Source: Ilyonectria destructans (lineage: Eukaryota > Ascomycota > Sordariomycetes > Hypocreales > Nectriaceae). From it: a stretch of 64,000 bases of DNA. Under the pieces are notes generated by a model. The model saw only the letters and a list, made by a program, of their open reading frames with translations, was not told the origin of the DNA and ran no database searches. Shown in pieces: positions 44,101-54,543 of the stretch. Position numbers and translations under genes: made by a program. Location of the stretch: positions 2,542,001-2,606,000 of the forward strand of contig JAHEWK010000010.1 of the NCBI GenBank assembly GCA_020740775.1, given 5' to 3'. The stretch's first letter is position 1, and every line of letters starts with the position of its first letter.

Positions 44101-44880
44101 GGAGCTATAGAGATGGTATTGAGATGTATGCCGTCTGGACTCTGCCGGCGGGATATGACTGTCATGACGAGCAGCCGCTCCGCACTAGAAGTCATACGGC
44201 GGCCACGACAACAATCCGGCCAACAGATCATACGGCAAATATACGACCATATCAAGCGTCTCGAAGACGAGGGCCACTCTCTCCGGATGTTGTGGGTTCC
44301 AGCAGGAGAAGAGGATTTCGCGCTGGGAACAAAAGCCAAAGCAGCAGCGCGGAAGGCCACAGAAGGAGAATGCAGACCAGACGTGCCACCACATCTAGCA
44401 AGATCCACAAGGATAAGACTAGCGATAACCAAGCAGCGGCAAACAAGAACACTACCAGAAAGAGTCGGGAAATACTCGAAGCAGATAGACACGGCACTGC
44501 CAAGCAAGCATACCCGTACTCTATATGACCCGCTGAAGAGGAAGGAAGCAGACGTACTGTCGCAGCTCCGCACCGGAATGGCGAGACTTAACAGCTTTCT
44601 GTGCAAGATAGGAGCAATGGAATCGGACACTTGCGAATGCGGGCAAGCATCAGAGACAGTGGAACACCTCCTATTCCGCTGCACAAAATGGACCGCGCAA
44701 CGAGAAGGCATGCTGCGATGCTCACAGACAAAGATGGGAAACCTATCATACTTCCTGGGAGGAAAGGCGGCGTCTGACGGTGACAAATGGGCGCCAGACA
44801 TGCGGGCAGTACGGGCGACGATCAAATTTGCCATTGCAACGGGGAGGCTTGACATGGACCAGAAGCCTCAGGCACACTAA
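41101..44880 (+). CDS. LINE ORF2: endonuclease / reverse transcriptase / RNase H-like, 1,259 aa
   Basis: The endonuclease domain (residues ~1-230) has IQLNVRK, IQEP, LLAGDFNQHDRLWG, STIDLVLAT and EHGSDHRAI, the APE-type catalytic series. The reverse transcriptase (~450-720) has WRPISLLSTLGKILE, SFDVKGAYN, LPQGSPLSSVLFLFF and FVDD with Asp683 and Asp684. The RNase H-like domain (~940-1080) keeps YIAELGAIEM but lacks the usual Asp at its first strand (IVIATCSSQ), the third position (TVMTSSRSAL) and the final site. A CKIGAMESDTCEC ... HLLFRC zinc-binding tail ends the protein. The same frame is open upstream to about 40789, but homology starts at the ATG at 41101, which overlaps the ORF1 stop. 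The frame is fully intact. Confidence 0.9.
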   Translation: MSRMFQVIQLNVRKQDMVHESLMNDKRLQDFAVIAIQEPQARKIDGKLLTVPMGHPKWIKMVPTIWRDGRWPIRSMLWVNRDLEAEQVPIQSPDLTAATIRLPDRIVLVVSVYVPGGKPQTLRHTCHTLHQVILDLRSRTGMVVDVLLAGDFNQHDRLWGGDDVPLARQSEAESIIDLMNEHGLCSLLPRGTKTWQGPDKESTIDLVLATAEVADEMVTCSIHPTEHGSDHRAIQTTFDLARPDRIAAERLLFKNAPWTTIRTRVEDNLRELPWTVGVQEQTDQLMRVILEAIHELTPRAQPVPYAKRWWTKDLTRLRQVYTFWRNQARVQRRAGQTRHDLERRAKEASKEYHDAIRKQKKLHWDDFLAEDVNIWKAAKYLKPGKDIMNNRVPPLKRQDGSTTKDRVEQAEELFSTFFPPLPARIEDEGDRPQRREVHMPDLTMEEVEGKVLAAKPWKAPGEDGLPAMVWKQLWPVVRYRVLHLFDSSLRDGVVPHQWRSAKIIPLKKADKGDYTVAKAWRPISLLSTLGKILEAVVAERISYVVESYGLLPANHFGARKRRSAEQALILLQEQIYKAWRAGRVFSLISFDVKGAYNGVFKERLLERLKARGIPGGLVRWIDAFCSERMATVVVNGHTSQLRELPQAGLPQGSPLSSVLFLFFNADLVQRRINAKGGSMAFVDDYSAWVVGPTAEENRAGIQSIIDEALGWERRSGATFNGDKTAIVHFTRNAARTSDKPFMIKGKVVKPKASAKILGVVMDAKLRYKEHIARAAAKGLSAAMCLRRLKMLSPRTARQLFVATVAPTMDYASSVWTHSCGIREAAWLDKAQMVGAQAITGAFRTVATAVAEAEASIQSVQERHAQAATRFWINLRTLPRTHPLATLKVKVCRRFVSPMQRIAQVQGETATERMEIIREYALPPWRDRIPVSCDPDRERAAEEAKRVDGIVIATCSSQRRGMVGMGGVVRDTAINNDDEVVASYSITLGLTEELNLYIAELGAIEMVLRCMPSGLCRRDMTVMTSSRSALEVIRRPRQQSGQQIIRQIYDHIKRLEDEGHSLRMLWVPAGEEDFALGTKAKAAARKATEGECRPDVPPHLARSTRIRLAITKQRQTRTLPERVGKYSKQIDTALPSKHTRTLYDPLKRKEADVLSQLRTGMARLNSFLCKIGAMESDTCECGQASETVEHLLFRCTKWTAQREGMLRCSQTKMGNLSYFLGGKAASDGDKWAPDMRAVRATIKFAIATGRLDMDQKPQAH

Positions 44881-45226
44881 CTATTCAGATTGAATCCTAC
44901 TAACATCATACAGTCTCATTTTGGCAGACCGTGCTTCAGCTGCTGAGGATAGGATGCTGAACACTTGGAGAAATTGGCCTTCAAGCAGGCCTGTCACTGC
45001 ATATACATCAGATTGGAACAGTCAGTAAAGTGAAATTGTGGGGCTTCGGGTGATTATGGAAGAACCGTACGAAACGAAAATAGCTTAGCGCAAAGGCCCT
45101 CTGGGGTGTGTCCCCCCGGGCGAAATAAAATCCATCCATCCATGATATGAATGCACAAAGCTTCTACTTACATATATACTCCGTTTCGCACCTCTGGTCG
45201 TGTTTTCTGTCCTCCAACAACGGTGC

Positions 45227-48200
45227 TTACATCAAAGTAATGACTCGCTCGTCTTGGCGAGCTACCTGGCCAATCCACGAGCTATAGTCCTCCTTTTCAG
45301 CAAAGGATACCATGCCGACCCCAACGCGTCGGAATTGGTCCCGGATTTCTTCTGTAAGAAGAAGGAAGACTCGAGATGGCTCACGTCCGTCCAGCCACCG
45401 TGGGTATCCGTAACCGGTTGGCTCCGGGCCTTTCTCAAATTCCAACATCTCAAACACCTGACAGCTCTCCATTGCGCAGTCTTGGTAGTCAAAAGACCAG
45501 TTGCTGTCAAGCGGCAACTCCTGGTTGGAAACCACATCCATAAGGGCTTGTGCAGGATAGAGACGGCTCTTCAAAGTCAGTGAACCGCGTGGTTGATATG
45601 TCGTCTGATCAGTCCCAGCATCATTTGATACTAGTGTCGCAAGCGGGACAACGCCCGGCGCTCTTCCCGTCCTATCGAGATAGTCGAAAGAAACTGCACC
45701 TTCAACCGACACCCAGGTCCAAGATGGCAGGGCGGGTTTCTGAAGCCCAGATGCCGGTTTGTTCCAGCAGAGACTCTCCAAAAGCTTGTCGCCTAACCAG
45801 ATGCCGCCGACAAACTTGTTCTCGAGAACTGTTTCCATGGACTTTGAAACGGCCCAAAACGCAGCCAGCCGGTCCGATGGGTTGGAGAGTTGGCGTTTGG
45901 TAAAGCCCTCCAGCTGCGACTGCCACGCATTATAAGGCCTCAATTCTGGCTCTGGAAGGCCCGGTATGGGCGGTTGTCCTGGTAAGCCCCGAACGGCGAG
46001 TTTAGTCTGAATACGCTCTCTGCTCTCAAGAGAATACCAGGGCAAACACTTTGCAGGATCGGCTTCCGTAGCAAAAGTACAAGCGCAATCCCACTGCAAG
46101 ATTCCATGGCCGAAATACAACATTCTTTGACTCAAGAGCTGCTCTTGCAAGGTCCACCCCCGCAAGTTGATGGGACCCTCGATGTCGGAATTATCTTCCA
46201 GCCAGTCGCGGTACAGTGCGTGGCCCTGGATCTTCCCAGCCTTCCATCTAGGACGCTTACCCTTTCGCAGCCATAGATTGAGAGGCACTGGGTAGGGCGA
46301 TTGGCCAGTTCGGCTTTGGAACAAACTGTCTTTGGAGCTTTTCGCGACGAGGCTCGTGATAGTCAGTTCCGCGTGCAGGTATATGGAATGCATACAAGCT
46401 ATCTCGGCTGCCCAGTCATGCGGGTCGTCCTGGACAATGCACAGTGCATCGATCCAGATGTACCGAAGACCCAGGGCTTTCGTTGCCAATACGGCATCTC
46501 GCACCGTGCTTGGCAAAGTTGAAAGAGCAATTTCCTTCCTGTGCAACTCAAGAGTAGCCTTGGTTGTCTGGAGCGTTTCGTGAGGCGGACCCCAGCAGTA
46601 TGACAGCGCCGCATATCGCGCAGAGGCATCCACATTGTCTGTCAGAAATGGGTACTCTCGTTCCACGTCTACAAGTCTCGATGGATACTGTTTGTTGTTT
46701 GTGGCCTGGGACATTCTCTGGCAGTCTCCATGCGATGCTTTGCACGTTTCGAGCCACTCTTTTGCAGTCCACATGGCCCGCGACGAACCGGTGCCAAGAC
46801 GGTTATCGTCAAGCACAGTCGAATTGGGAATTGAACATTCGTCAATAGCAGTCAGCATGAACTTGCTTTGCAAGCTTCCATAACGCAGAGTGAGGTACTG
46901 GAAGTCAAAGTCGGAATTTGATGCAGCAAAAGCCTTTGCGGGAACCTGCAGTTGTACCGGTGTATCTCGGAAGCCGTTATCGACTTCATCTGTGCCAGGG
47001 TTGCTTTCAATAGTCGTTGGTGCTGTCTTGGCCAACAAATCAGCCAAGAGTCCGCAAAGCGAGCAGCCCTCAGATACAGAAGCTTCAAGCTGTGCCCGAT
47101 TTGTGTGTACGAGATATTCCAAATCGCAGGCTTCGCCGCTATTAGAGTGATGGTTGAAGAGAAATTGAAACCCTAAGCAGCGGTCACATAGATTCTTGGT
47201 GAAATGGCGCTTATCAATCCCGGCAATCTCATACACCTGAGCGTGAAGAGAATCAATGAATTGTTCAAGGGTCGTTGTATCCGTCGTACCAGTTCTCGAG
47301 AGGTCTGTCTTGCACAACGCGTGACAATACGCCGCATGCATATCCGCCGGTGGGATGAGGCGGTTGCTTGTTATGATCGCAAGAAGATCCCGAGCTTGTT
47401 GCTTGGTACAGGTCGAATCCGATAAAGAAATGGGTAGTGGAATTCCGTGGGACATGAGCAAAGACGCGGTTTCACAATCCCGGGTCAAGATGGCCAGGTC
47501 TACCAAAGTCCATGGGCCCATCTCAGGGTAAATGCCAGCTCCACCGTTAACGAGGAGTTGAATGACCGAAGCACCGCCGTACATCATGGCCAAGTGGATT
47601 GGCAGAAAGCCTCCGGCCCCCTTAACCTTAGAATCACTGTCTTCCCACCACAGGTTCGCTTTGTGGGAAGGAAGGTCAAGATGGGCGCCGGACTGGATCA
47701 GAAAAGCCACTACATCATGGCGGTCCCAACGGATAGCTTCATGAAGAGGAGTTTGCCCAAAAGCGTTGAGAATGTTTGGGTCAGCGCCAGCCTGGAAAAT
47801 CTCCTTTGCCAGATCTACCTCACCAAGCCACAATGCTCGATGCAGAGGTGTGTTCCAGTGGAACCATGCTTCATCCTTGCTCGTTTCCGTTGGGACGACA
47901 CAGCCACCTTGGGGGCTTGGTTCCATCATTTGTTCCTCTGTCCATTTCACGTCTAGGTCAAGCCCAGCCGATATGAATTGTCGCATTATATCTGAAAATC
48001 GGTTCGTGGTTGATTGCCAATACCGCGCCGGCCTGAAATCACGCTTTGGTTGTGTTGCATTTGCCTGTCGATCCGGACCACGCTGGTTTTGAACGAATGG
48101 TGTCATAATTGAAGCTTCTTCTGAACTAATATTGCCTCTTACATTCTGCTCATCTTGGTTCATGAGCGCGACCTGATCGGTCGAGTGGGATACAGCATCA

Positions 48201-48250
48201 CTGCTCGAGCAGTCCGTCGTCTGGCTTAGTGGGTTCCGTTTGTCGGCCAT
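45227..48250 (-). CDS. Ankyrin-HET fusion protein, 1,007 aa, single exon
   Basis: The N-terminal ~120 residues are low-complexity. Ankyrin repeats cover about 131-275 (NTPLHRALWLGEVDLAKEIF, QTPLHEAIRWDRHDVVAFLI, FLPIHLAMMYGGASVIQLL). Then comes a CDRCLGF ... SEGCSLCGLL cysteine region (355-400), usual ahead of HET domains. The HET core begins at 545 with RYAALSYCWGPPHETL and continues with LPSTVRDAVLATKALGLRYI, WIDALCIVQDD and IYLHAELTI. A WTLQEQLLSQRML block and a PALPSWTWVS motif follow. HET proteins drive incompatibility cell death; ankyrin repeats N-terminal to HET suggest a sensor fused to an executor. No intron is needed and no damage is seen. Its 3' end is 74 nt from the LINE target duplication, so its transcript may read into LINE sequence. 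Confidence 0.9.
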   Translation of the reverse strand: MADKRNPLSQTTDCSSSDAVSHSTDQVALMNQDEQNVRGNISSEEASIMTPFVQNQRGPDRQANATQPKRDFRPARYWQSTTNRFSDIMRQFISAGLDLDVKWTEEQMMEPSPQGGCVVPTETSKDEAWFHWNTPLHRALWLGEVDLAKEIFQAGADPNILNAFGQTPLHEAIRWDRHDVVAFLIQSGAHLDLPSHKANLWWEDSDSKVKGAGGFLPIHLAMMYGGASVIQLLVNGGAGIYPEMGPWTLVDLAILTRDCETASLLMSHGIPLPISLSDSTCTKQQARDLLAIITSNRLIPPADMHAAYCHALCKTDLSRTGTTDTTTLEQFIDSLHAQVYEIAGIDKRHFTKNLCDRCLGFQFLFNHHSNSGEACDLEYLVHTNRAQLEASVSEGCSLCGLLADLLAKTAPTTIESNPGTDEVDNGFRDTPVQLQVPAKAFAASNSDFDFQYLTLRYGSLQSKFMLTAIDECSIPNSTVLDDNRLGTGSSRAMWTAKEWLETCKASHGDCQRMSQATNNKQYPSRLVDVEREYPFLTDNVDASARYAALSYCWGPPHETLQTTKATLELHRKEIALSTLPSTVRDAVLATKALGLRYIWIDALCIVQDDPHDWAAEIACMHSIYLHAELTITSLVAKSSKDSLFQSRTGQSPYPVPLNLWLRKGKRPRWKAGKIQGHALYRDWLEDNSDIEGPINLRGWTLQEQLLSQRMLYFGHGILQWDCACTFATEADPAKCLPWYSLESRERIQTKLAVRGLPGQPPIPGLPEPELRPYNAWQSQLEGFTKRQLSNPSDRLAAFWAVSKSMETVLENKFVGGIWLGDKLLESLCWNKPASGLQKPALPSWTWVSVEGAVSFDYLDRTGRAPGVVPLATLVSNDAGTDQTTYQPRGSLTLKSRLYPAQALMDVVSNQELPLDSNWSFDYQDCAMESCQVFEMLEFEKGPEPTGYGYPRWLDGREPSRVFLLLTEEIRDQFRRVGVGMVSFAEKEDYSSWIGQVARQDERVITLM

Positions 48251-49700
48251 TGATCAAAATCGAAATTGGAGAATACGACATCAAGAAAAGGGAAGAAGAC
48301 TGAAAATTATGAGCATTGAGGGTGAGATGTATTGTGCAATACTCCATGCGAAAGCCGGAGCTAGCTATTTGTGAAACACCTGTTGTGGCTATGCTCGCAC
48401 TGCCCCCTTTGCTGCATGGTGAGGCAGATTCCCAACCGTGCTGTGGGAAACTCAACCGCACATGTAACAGTGCAATAACATACCAACACCTAAAACCACT
48501 TTAGGGATGAAAGAGAGAGAGACAGACGAGCGAGAAAAGACAAGAACGCACGAACACAGACCTATGCGTTATGTTGCAGCTCTTGTGGTGGATGCAAATT
48601 TGGTGACGTGGATTGATGCTACGTCAGCTCGGTCAGAAGCTGGCAAAGAGATTGAATCTGATGACTAAGGGGATACGTGTCTGAGCCTGAATACCGTCTC
48701 ACAGTCGTCTCCCGGGCGATAGGCATGAGTGGCACTCAAATGTGACAAGGCATTGTGTATAACCTCAACGTTCAACATCAAGACGTCCTAAAGTTACTCA
48801 CGAAGGTATTTGAACCACAATGTAGGCCTTATCAATTACATCCTGATTGCCTTACGACTAGTGCCAAGGGTTCAGTAATGGAAAATTGAACCGTTATCCC
48901 CTGGTTTGTTTTATCGCCAAAAGCGTCTAGATAATCAAAAAAAGAAAACGCGATCGTCTTAAATCACTACTATATAATAGAATTACTTCAAAGGCACCGA
49001 GACTTATATCAAGGGCCTTTAACTAGTATATAGCTAGGGCAATCGTTCTTAAGGTGGCATAAGAGGTGATAAGTATATCACCTAGTTTTCTTATGACTCT
49101 CGGTACCTAGACAATCACCGAATGAGGCCAAGCTGTCACGTTTTGCGGGTGCCAACTGTATCGACAGGACACTGGAGCGGCTGAAGTGGGAGCTACTCCA
49201 GCGGAACCTCAGGACCGCCTGCAAGTATATCCTTCCATTGGGATTTAAATTATTTAAATCGTGAAGAAAGCTGTGTTTTTTTTACTTTGCGCTAGCAGCA
49301 ACTCGCCCGTGATGGAGCGGACAGCCTTAACAATTATATATCATATATTACCAGACCTTCACTATCATTGCGCAGAAGGCCGGGAAAATCTTCCACCCTA
49401 AATTTATGGTCAACATCATGCATAAGATCGCTGTTGTATCTGTTCCCCGAAAAGCCCACGGCGTTGTCACGCAAGTGATGATCGGCTTTATACCCTATAC
49501 CTTGGACGATATATTGTGTTGGTCATGTCGAACTTTAGGGACATAAGACCCGCTCTTCGCTATGTAGGGCTACCCTTGCAGGTAGTGGCGGGGGCTTCCT
49601 TTCCTTCCTATTATAGCAGTGGGTAACCTCTATAAAATAGCTGTATCCGTTAGACGGTAGGTACTTAAAGGCTGTCAGCCTGCTGCTCTTAGAACAGCTA
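48251..49700. other. Intergenic, promoter side of ankyrin-HET gene
   Basis: No gene recognised. Two short plus-strand stretches look slightly coding (around 49153-49235 and 49405-49546) but match no family I know and lack boundaries. GC content falls sharply after about 49650. Confidence 0.3.
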
Positions 49701-50580
49701 GAGTATCTTCTAATATCTATCTACCTATCTTCTTCTTATCTTCTACTTGCTACTAATTCAGACTTAAAATAGCTCTTTAAGATATTACTGAATAGTTATC
49801 TATATACAGTCTGGCAGTATAGATAAGATTTAAAGTCTTACCCAATAGAGAGATTAATCTATCTATCTTTAACCTACTTATTAAGGTAGCCTTTAATATT
49901 AGTACTTTCTATTACAGCTAGACCTATAAGTTACTTAATAAATATATATTTATTATTATATAGAAGGCACTAAATATATATATAAAGTTTAAAGAATTAC
50001 TGTAGTATAAGAAGTTAATAGCTAATATAAAAGCTGCCTTCTCTTTTAATATTACTACTATAGAATTAGAAATATAAATACTGTTATTTTTAAGAAGGAT
50101 ATTTTAGCTTAAGTTTAAGCTTAATACTGAGGTTATATTAGTATACCTACTAATCTTATTATTACTGGAGATTCAGTATACTATCCCTTAATTATATACC
50201 TCTACTATAACTTTTAAATAATATTTTTAAAGAAGTATATCTATATAAAACTGTCTAACTTTATATAGATATAGGGGCTTCTATAGGTTTAAAATAAAGA
50301 GTAAATTTTAAGAGCAGTTTAAAATAATTTATAGAATAATAAGAAGAGTAAGTAGGGTTTTAAAATAATAAAGAAAAAATATAAAGTTAGAATACTACTT
50401 ACTATAGATATTTTTAAGTAGAATTTAAAAAATCTTAAGGTTATTAGATTTAATTTATATTATATTAATTTCTAGCAGTATAAAAAGATCCCTTATAATA
50501 TATAAAGGAAATATACCTCTAAAAGAGTTACTCTTTTTATTTAAAGTATCTATAATTATATTATATAAAGTCTACTTAAC

Positions 50581-50850
50581 TATTACAGCTTAAGTTAAAA
50601 TTAGGCAGTTATAATTAGTAGAATTATAATATACCTACTTTTTTATATAATATTAAGAATTTAAACTTATTCTATATAAATAAGCTAGAATATCTAACTT
50701 ACTTATCTATAATAAGCTATAAAATTAAACTTACTTTTATTTAGTAAGCCTATTAAAATAACTATAGTATATAAGTATACTTATTTAGTATTTTTATAGA
50801 GATAGTCTTACTAGCTATTAATATAACTTAGTTATCTAGCTTATTATACT
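50581..50850 (+). repeat. LTR-like repeat copy 1 (pair with 51754)
   Basis: It begins TATTACAGCTTAAGTTAAAA, matching TGTTACAGCTTAGGTTGGAA at 51754 apart from transitions. The similarity continues patchily for about 250 nt (for example TATATAAGTATA, CTTATTTAG, TTTTATAGA, TAGCTATTAATAT). Boundaries are approximate. Confidence 0.5.
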
Positions 50851-51753
50851 AGCTAAATATTACTAGATATAATATTCTTACTTTATTATTTTACTTCTAT
50901 TTATAGTAACTATACTATAACTTATATATAATATTTTAATTTCTATTAGAACTTAAATTTCTATAATTTATACCTATTCTATACTAATAGTTTAGAATAA
51001 GTATAGCTATTATATTAACTATTAAATTCTATAAACTCTTAAATTTATATAAATCTCTCTATTATAGAAGCTTAAATATTAAGCTGGTAAATATATATAT
51101 AGTATTTCTTCTTTTTAACTTATATATCAGTATAAAAAGAGTAAATAACTTTAGGTTTATTTAAACTGCTTAAAAGTAATTTACTTTTTAGTTAGCTTAG
51201 CTATATTTTTTCAGATAATTTTACTTAGTTAATTTATACTCTTATTATTAGTTAATCTATATTATATTATATTTAATATATTTTATACTTATATATAGTA
51301 TCTAAAGTATACTTATTTAATAGAGTAAAATAAAATATCTTATAAAATAAAATAAAGCCTTTAGGCTGAAGTTTCTTAATAAAAAGATTCTTTTTAATTA
51401 TAATAGAAATAATATTAAGGCTTTTATATTAGCTCTTATTAATTTAGTTCTTAATATAGAATATAATAATATTAAGCTGGAAATTAGTATTAGTATTAAT
51501 AAGGTTATTATTTTAAAAGAAGTAATCTTTAGTAATATAAAAAAGAGTAATAGTAGAATAAAAAAAGAAGAATAAAAAACAAAAAAGAAAAATAAATTAT
51601 AGAATAAAAATAAGAAGAATCTATTAAAAATAAAAATAAGAGAAATTTATTAAGAATAAAATACAATCTAATAAAATACTATTAGTAGGTAGATTTATAT
51701 AGTAGAATTAATATCTAAATATATTAAATTTTAATATTTAAATTAATAATAGA

Positions 51754-52010
51754 TGTTACAGCTTAGGTTGGAACTAAGCAGTTATAACCAGCAGAACTAT
51801 AATATACCCACTTTTTCTATCTAACTATATATAGAGTATTATACTAAGGATTATACTTATAATTCTAAATTATTACAATTTAAGAATTACTGCAATCTAA
51901 CACCTTATATAATCTATAAATTACTACCTAGTATATAAGTATATTTATTTAGCACTTTTATAGAAATAGCCTTACCAGCTATTAATATACTTAGTTATAT
52001 TAAATTTACT
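51754..52010 (+). repeat. LTR-like repeat copy 2 (pair with 50581)
   Basis: It begins TGTTACAGCTTAGGTTGGAA, less mutated than copy 1. It lies in direct orientation 1.17 kb downstream of copy 1. It could be the second LTR of a small or deleted element, or an independent insertion. Confidence 0.5.
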
Positions 52011-53561
52011 ATTCTACTATTACCAGACTGTAATCTATATTACTTACTATAACATCTTAATCTACTAGATTATATACCTTACGCCTAAATTTACTCTATA
52101 CCCTTAGGTTAGACTTAACTGTTATAATAGAGGTAAAAAGATAAAGTAAAATAGTAGAAAGTTAAAATAGTAATATATAAAAATAAAAGAAGGTTAAAAT
52201 AATAAAGAGAAATAATATTTAAAGTTTAAATATTAATAGTAAAAAGTATTAAAGTTATTAAGAATCTACTTATAGATATACCTTAAGGGCTATAAAGAGT
52301 AAAAAGAAAGCTATTCTATACTATAGAAATTATTTAATCTATTAAATAGCTATTTAAACTAAAAGCTATTATAGATTAAATTTTAAGCTTAAATTCTAAC
52401 TTTATTAAAATCCAGCTAATTAAAAAGTAGAGTAATTTATTAATAAAGTAATAATAAAGCTTTAACTTTACCTATATTTTTATTTATTTTATTTTAGTAA
52501 CTATATTACTATTTAGCAGTAAGAAAAAAAGCTTACTTTCTTTTTTTTCTTTTTTTCTTTTTTTTCTTTTTAACTTTAAATAGATAATTCTATAGTAACA
52601 GCCTATTAAATAAACTTCTATTTAGCTTTTTATAATAAATTTATACTAACTTTATAGAAAGTTTACTTAAAATATATAAGAAATTTAGCTAGAGGCTTTA
52701 AGTTTTACTATAGCTTTTATAGCTATTACTCTATTTTCTTTATCTTATTAAAGTTATCAAAAAGTTATATAAGGGATTTTATTAAGGTAATTAGATTCTA
52801 TTTATATTTTTATTTAATATACTATATATAAGCTAATATAGAAAATTAAATCTCTAAATTTAGTAAACTATATATATAATAGAATTAAATACTTATACTA
52901 CTAATTGCTGTTATTATTATTATTATTATATTATTACTATTATAAAATATTTATTAGAGATATCTATAGAATTCTTTAAAGGTAAGATAATATATTAAGC
53001 TGATATTAATAGTAAAAAAAACTTAAGTATAATAATTTAAAGCTAAAGCTATAGATACTACTAGCTTCTAGCTTAAGCTTATAATTTTAAATTATAATTC
53101 TTCTTTTTTTTTTATTTAATAATTAGGTAGCTCTATTTAATCTATTATTTTAAGCTTAATATTTATTAGTAGATTTTTAGCATAAGAGTTAATATATCTA
53201 TATTTATTAACTAACTTAAAATTCTTTAGTATTTCTATTTCTATCTATTAGTATTTAAAACCTCTAAAAATTAAAATTTATATAATAGAAATAACTATAA
53301 ATAGAAAAACCTTATAGAAACTTATAAAGGGAAAAATTACTATAGTTAGTATCTATTAATTAGAGCTATTAAATTAAAATTCTAATATCTATAAGTAGCT
53401 TAATTTTATAACCTCTTATAGATTTAAATTATTAAAGACTGTAAATATATAACTTTATAACTATTTTACAGTTTAAGCTTTAAGCTTTAAGCTTTAAAAT
53501 ATAGCTTATAAATTCTAATAAAAATCTTATAATTATATACTAAAATACAGTATATTATTAA

Positions 53562-54117
53562 TGTTAAAGATTATAAGGCAGTAAAATAAGATAATATTAT
53601 TATAAAAGAAATATCCTAATAAAGAATATAAGGTTAAGGGGTATATAAAGATAAAAGGTAGATAGTATAAAATAGTATAAGATAGTGTATTAATAGTATA
53701 TAATATAGTGATACTTCTATAAAAATAAGTCTGGAATTACCCAGGGGGTCTTAGCTTTTTTATAGATAATTTACTTAAAGTCCAGCTATTATATTAAGGC
53801 AATATATATACTATTGGAAAGCTTAAAGTTCCAGCTTTATTATAGTACTGTATCTATCCTTATAGGTACTTTTCTTATTAAGTAATATTGATTTTAAATA
53901 GTGTATACTTTAAAATTAACTGATTTTAAAGTGCGGATAGATTAATAAGCTAATTCAGGCTGATTAGTTATACAGTATGAATATCAGTAATAATACTGTA
54001 TTTTAGTATCTTCTTATAAGAATTTTTATAGGATTTTTAAGCTATATTTTAAAGCTTAAAGCTTAAAGCTTAATTTTATAAAGAAGTTATAAAGTTATAT
54101 ATTTATAGACTTTAACA
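53562..54117 (+). repeat. LTR-like repeat, copy A (556 bp)
   Basis: It starts TGTTAAAGATTATAAGGCAG and ends ACTTTAACA, so it has TG...CA termini with a short inverted match (TGTTAAAG/CTTTAACA). It contains a relatively GC-rich core, GGAATTACCCAGGGGGTCTT. Copies C and D are in the same orientation and a partial inverted copy B is adjacent. Confidence 0.75.
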
Positions 54118-54131
54118 ATTAATATATACAC

Positions 54132-54543
54132 TATATAACTAATCAGCCTGAATTAGCTTATTAATCTATCCGCGCTTTAAAATTAATTAATTTTAAAGTA
54201 TATACTATTTAGAATCAATATTACTCAATAAGGAAAGTACTTATAAGGATAAATATAATACTATAAGAAAGCTGGAATTTAGGGCTTTCTAATAGTATAT
54301 ATATTGTCTTAATATAACAGCTGGACTTTAAGTAAATTGTCTATAAAAAGGCTGAGACCCCCTGGGTAATTCTAAACTTAATATATATCACTATTAATAT
54401 ATTATATACTATTAATATACTATCTTATACTATCTTATACTATTTACCTTTTATCTATATATATCTCTTAACTTTATATTCTTTATTAGGATATTTCTTT
54501 TATAATTATATTACTTTATTCCACTGCCTTATAACCTCTAATA
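54132..54543 (-). repeat. LTR-like repeat, copy B (partial, inverted)
   Basis: The reverse complement of this segment matches the first ~410 nt of copy A (for example AAGGCAGTGGAATAAAG, then the CCCAGGGGGTCT core, then GCGCGGATAGATTAATAAGC). The terminal ~140 nt are missing. With copy A it forms a long imperfect palindrome. Confidence 0.7.

Larger units (their letters stand above)
39671..45139 (+). mobile_element. Full-length LINE (Tad1/I-like non-LTR retrotransposon), about 5.47 kb
   Basis: It has a short 5' UTR (127 nt), ORF1 with zinc knuckles, and ORF2 with endonuclease, reverse transcriptase, RNase H-like region and zinc-finger tail. The 3' UTR is about 260 nt, ending in tandem ATCC units instead of poly-A. 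A 14-bp target duplication flanks it. Both ORFs are intact and no RIP-type stops are seen, so the copy may be recent and competent. A deleted relative lies at 24369-24790. Its tail lies 88 nt from the 3' end of the convergent ankyrin-HET gene. Confidence 0.92.

Noticed and set aside
44046..44855. 269-codon minus-strand frame in the LINE
   Set aside because: Antisense to the intact ORF2 RNase H/zinc-finger region; no homology seen.
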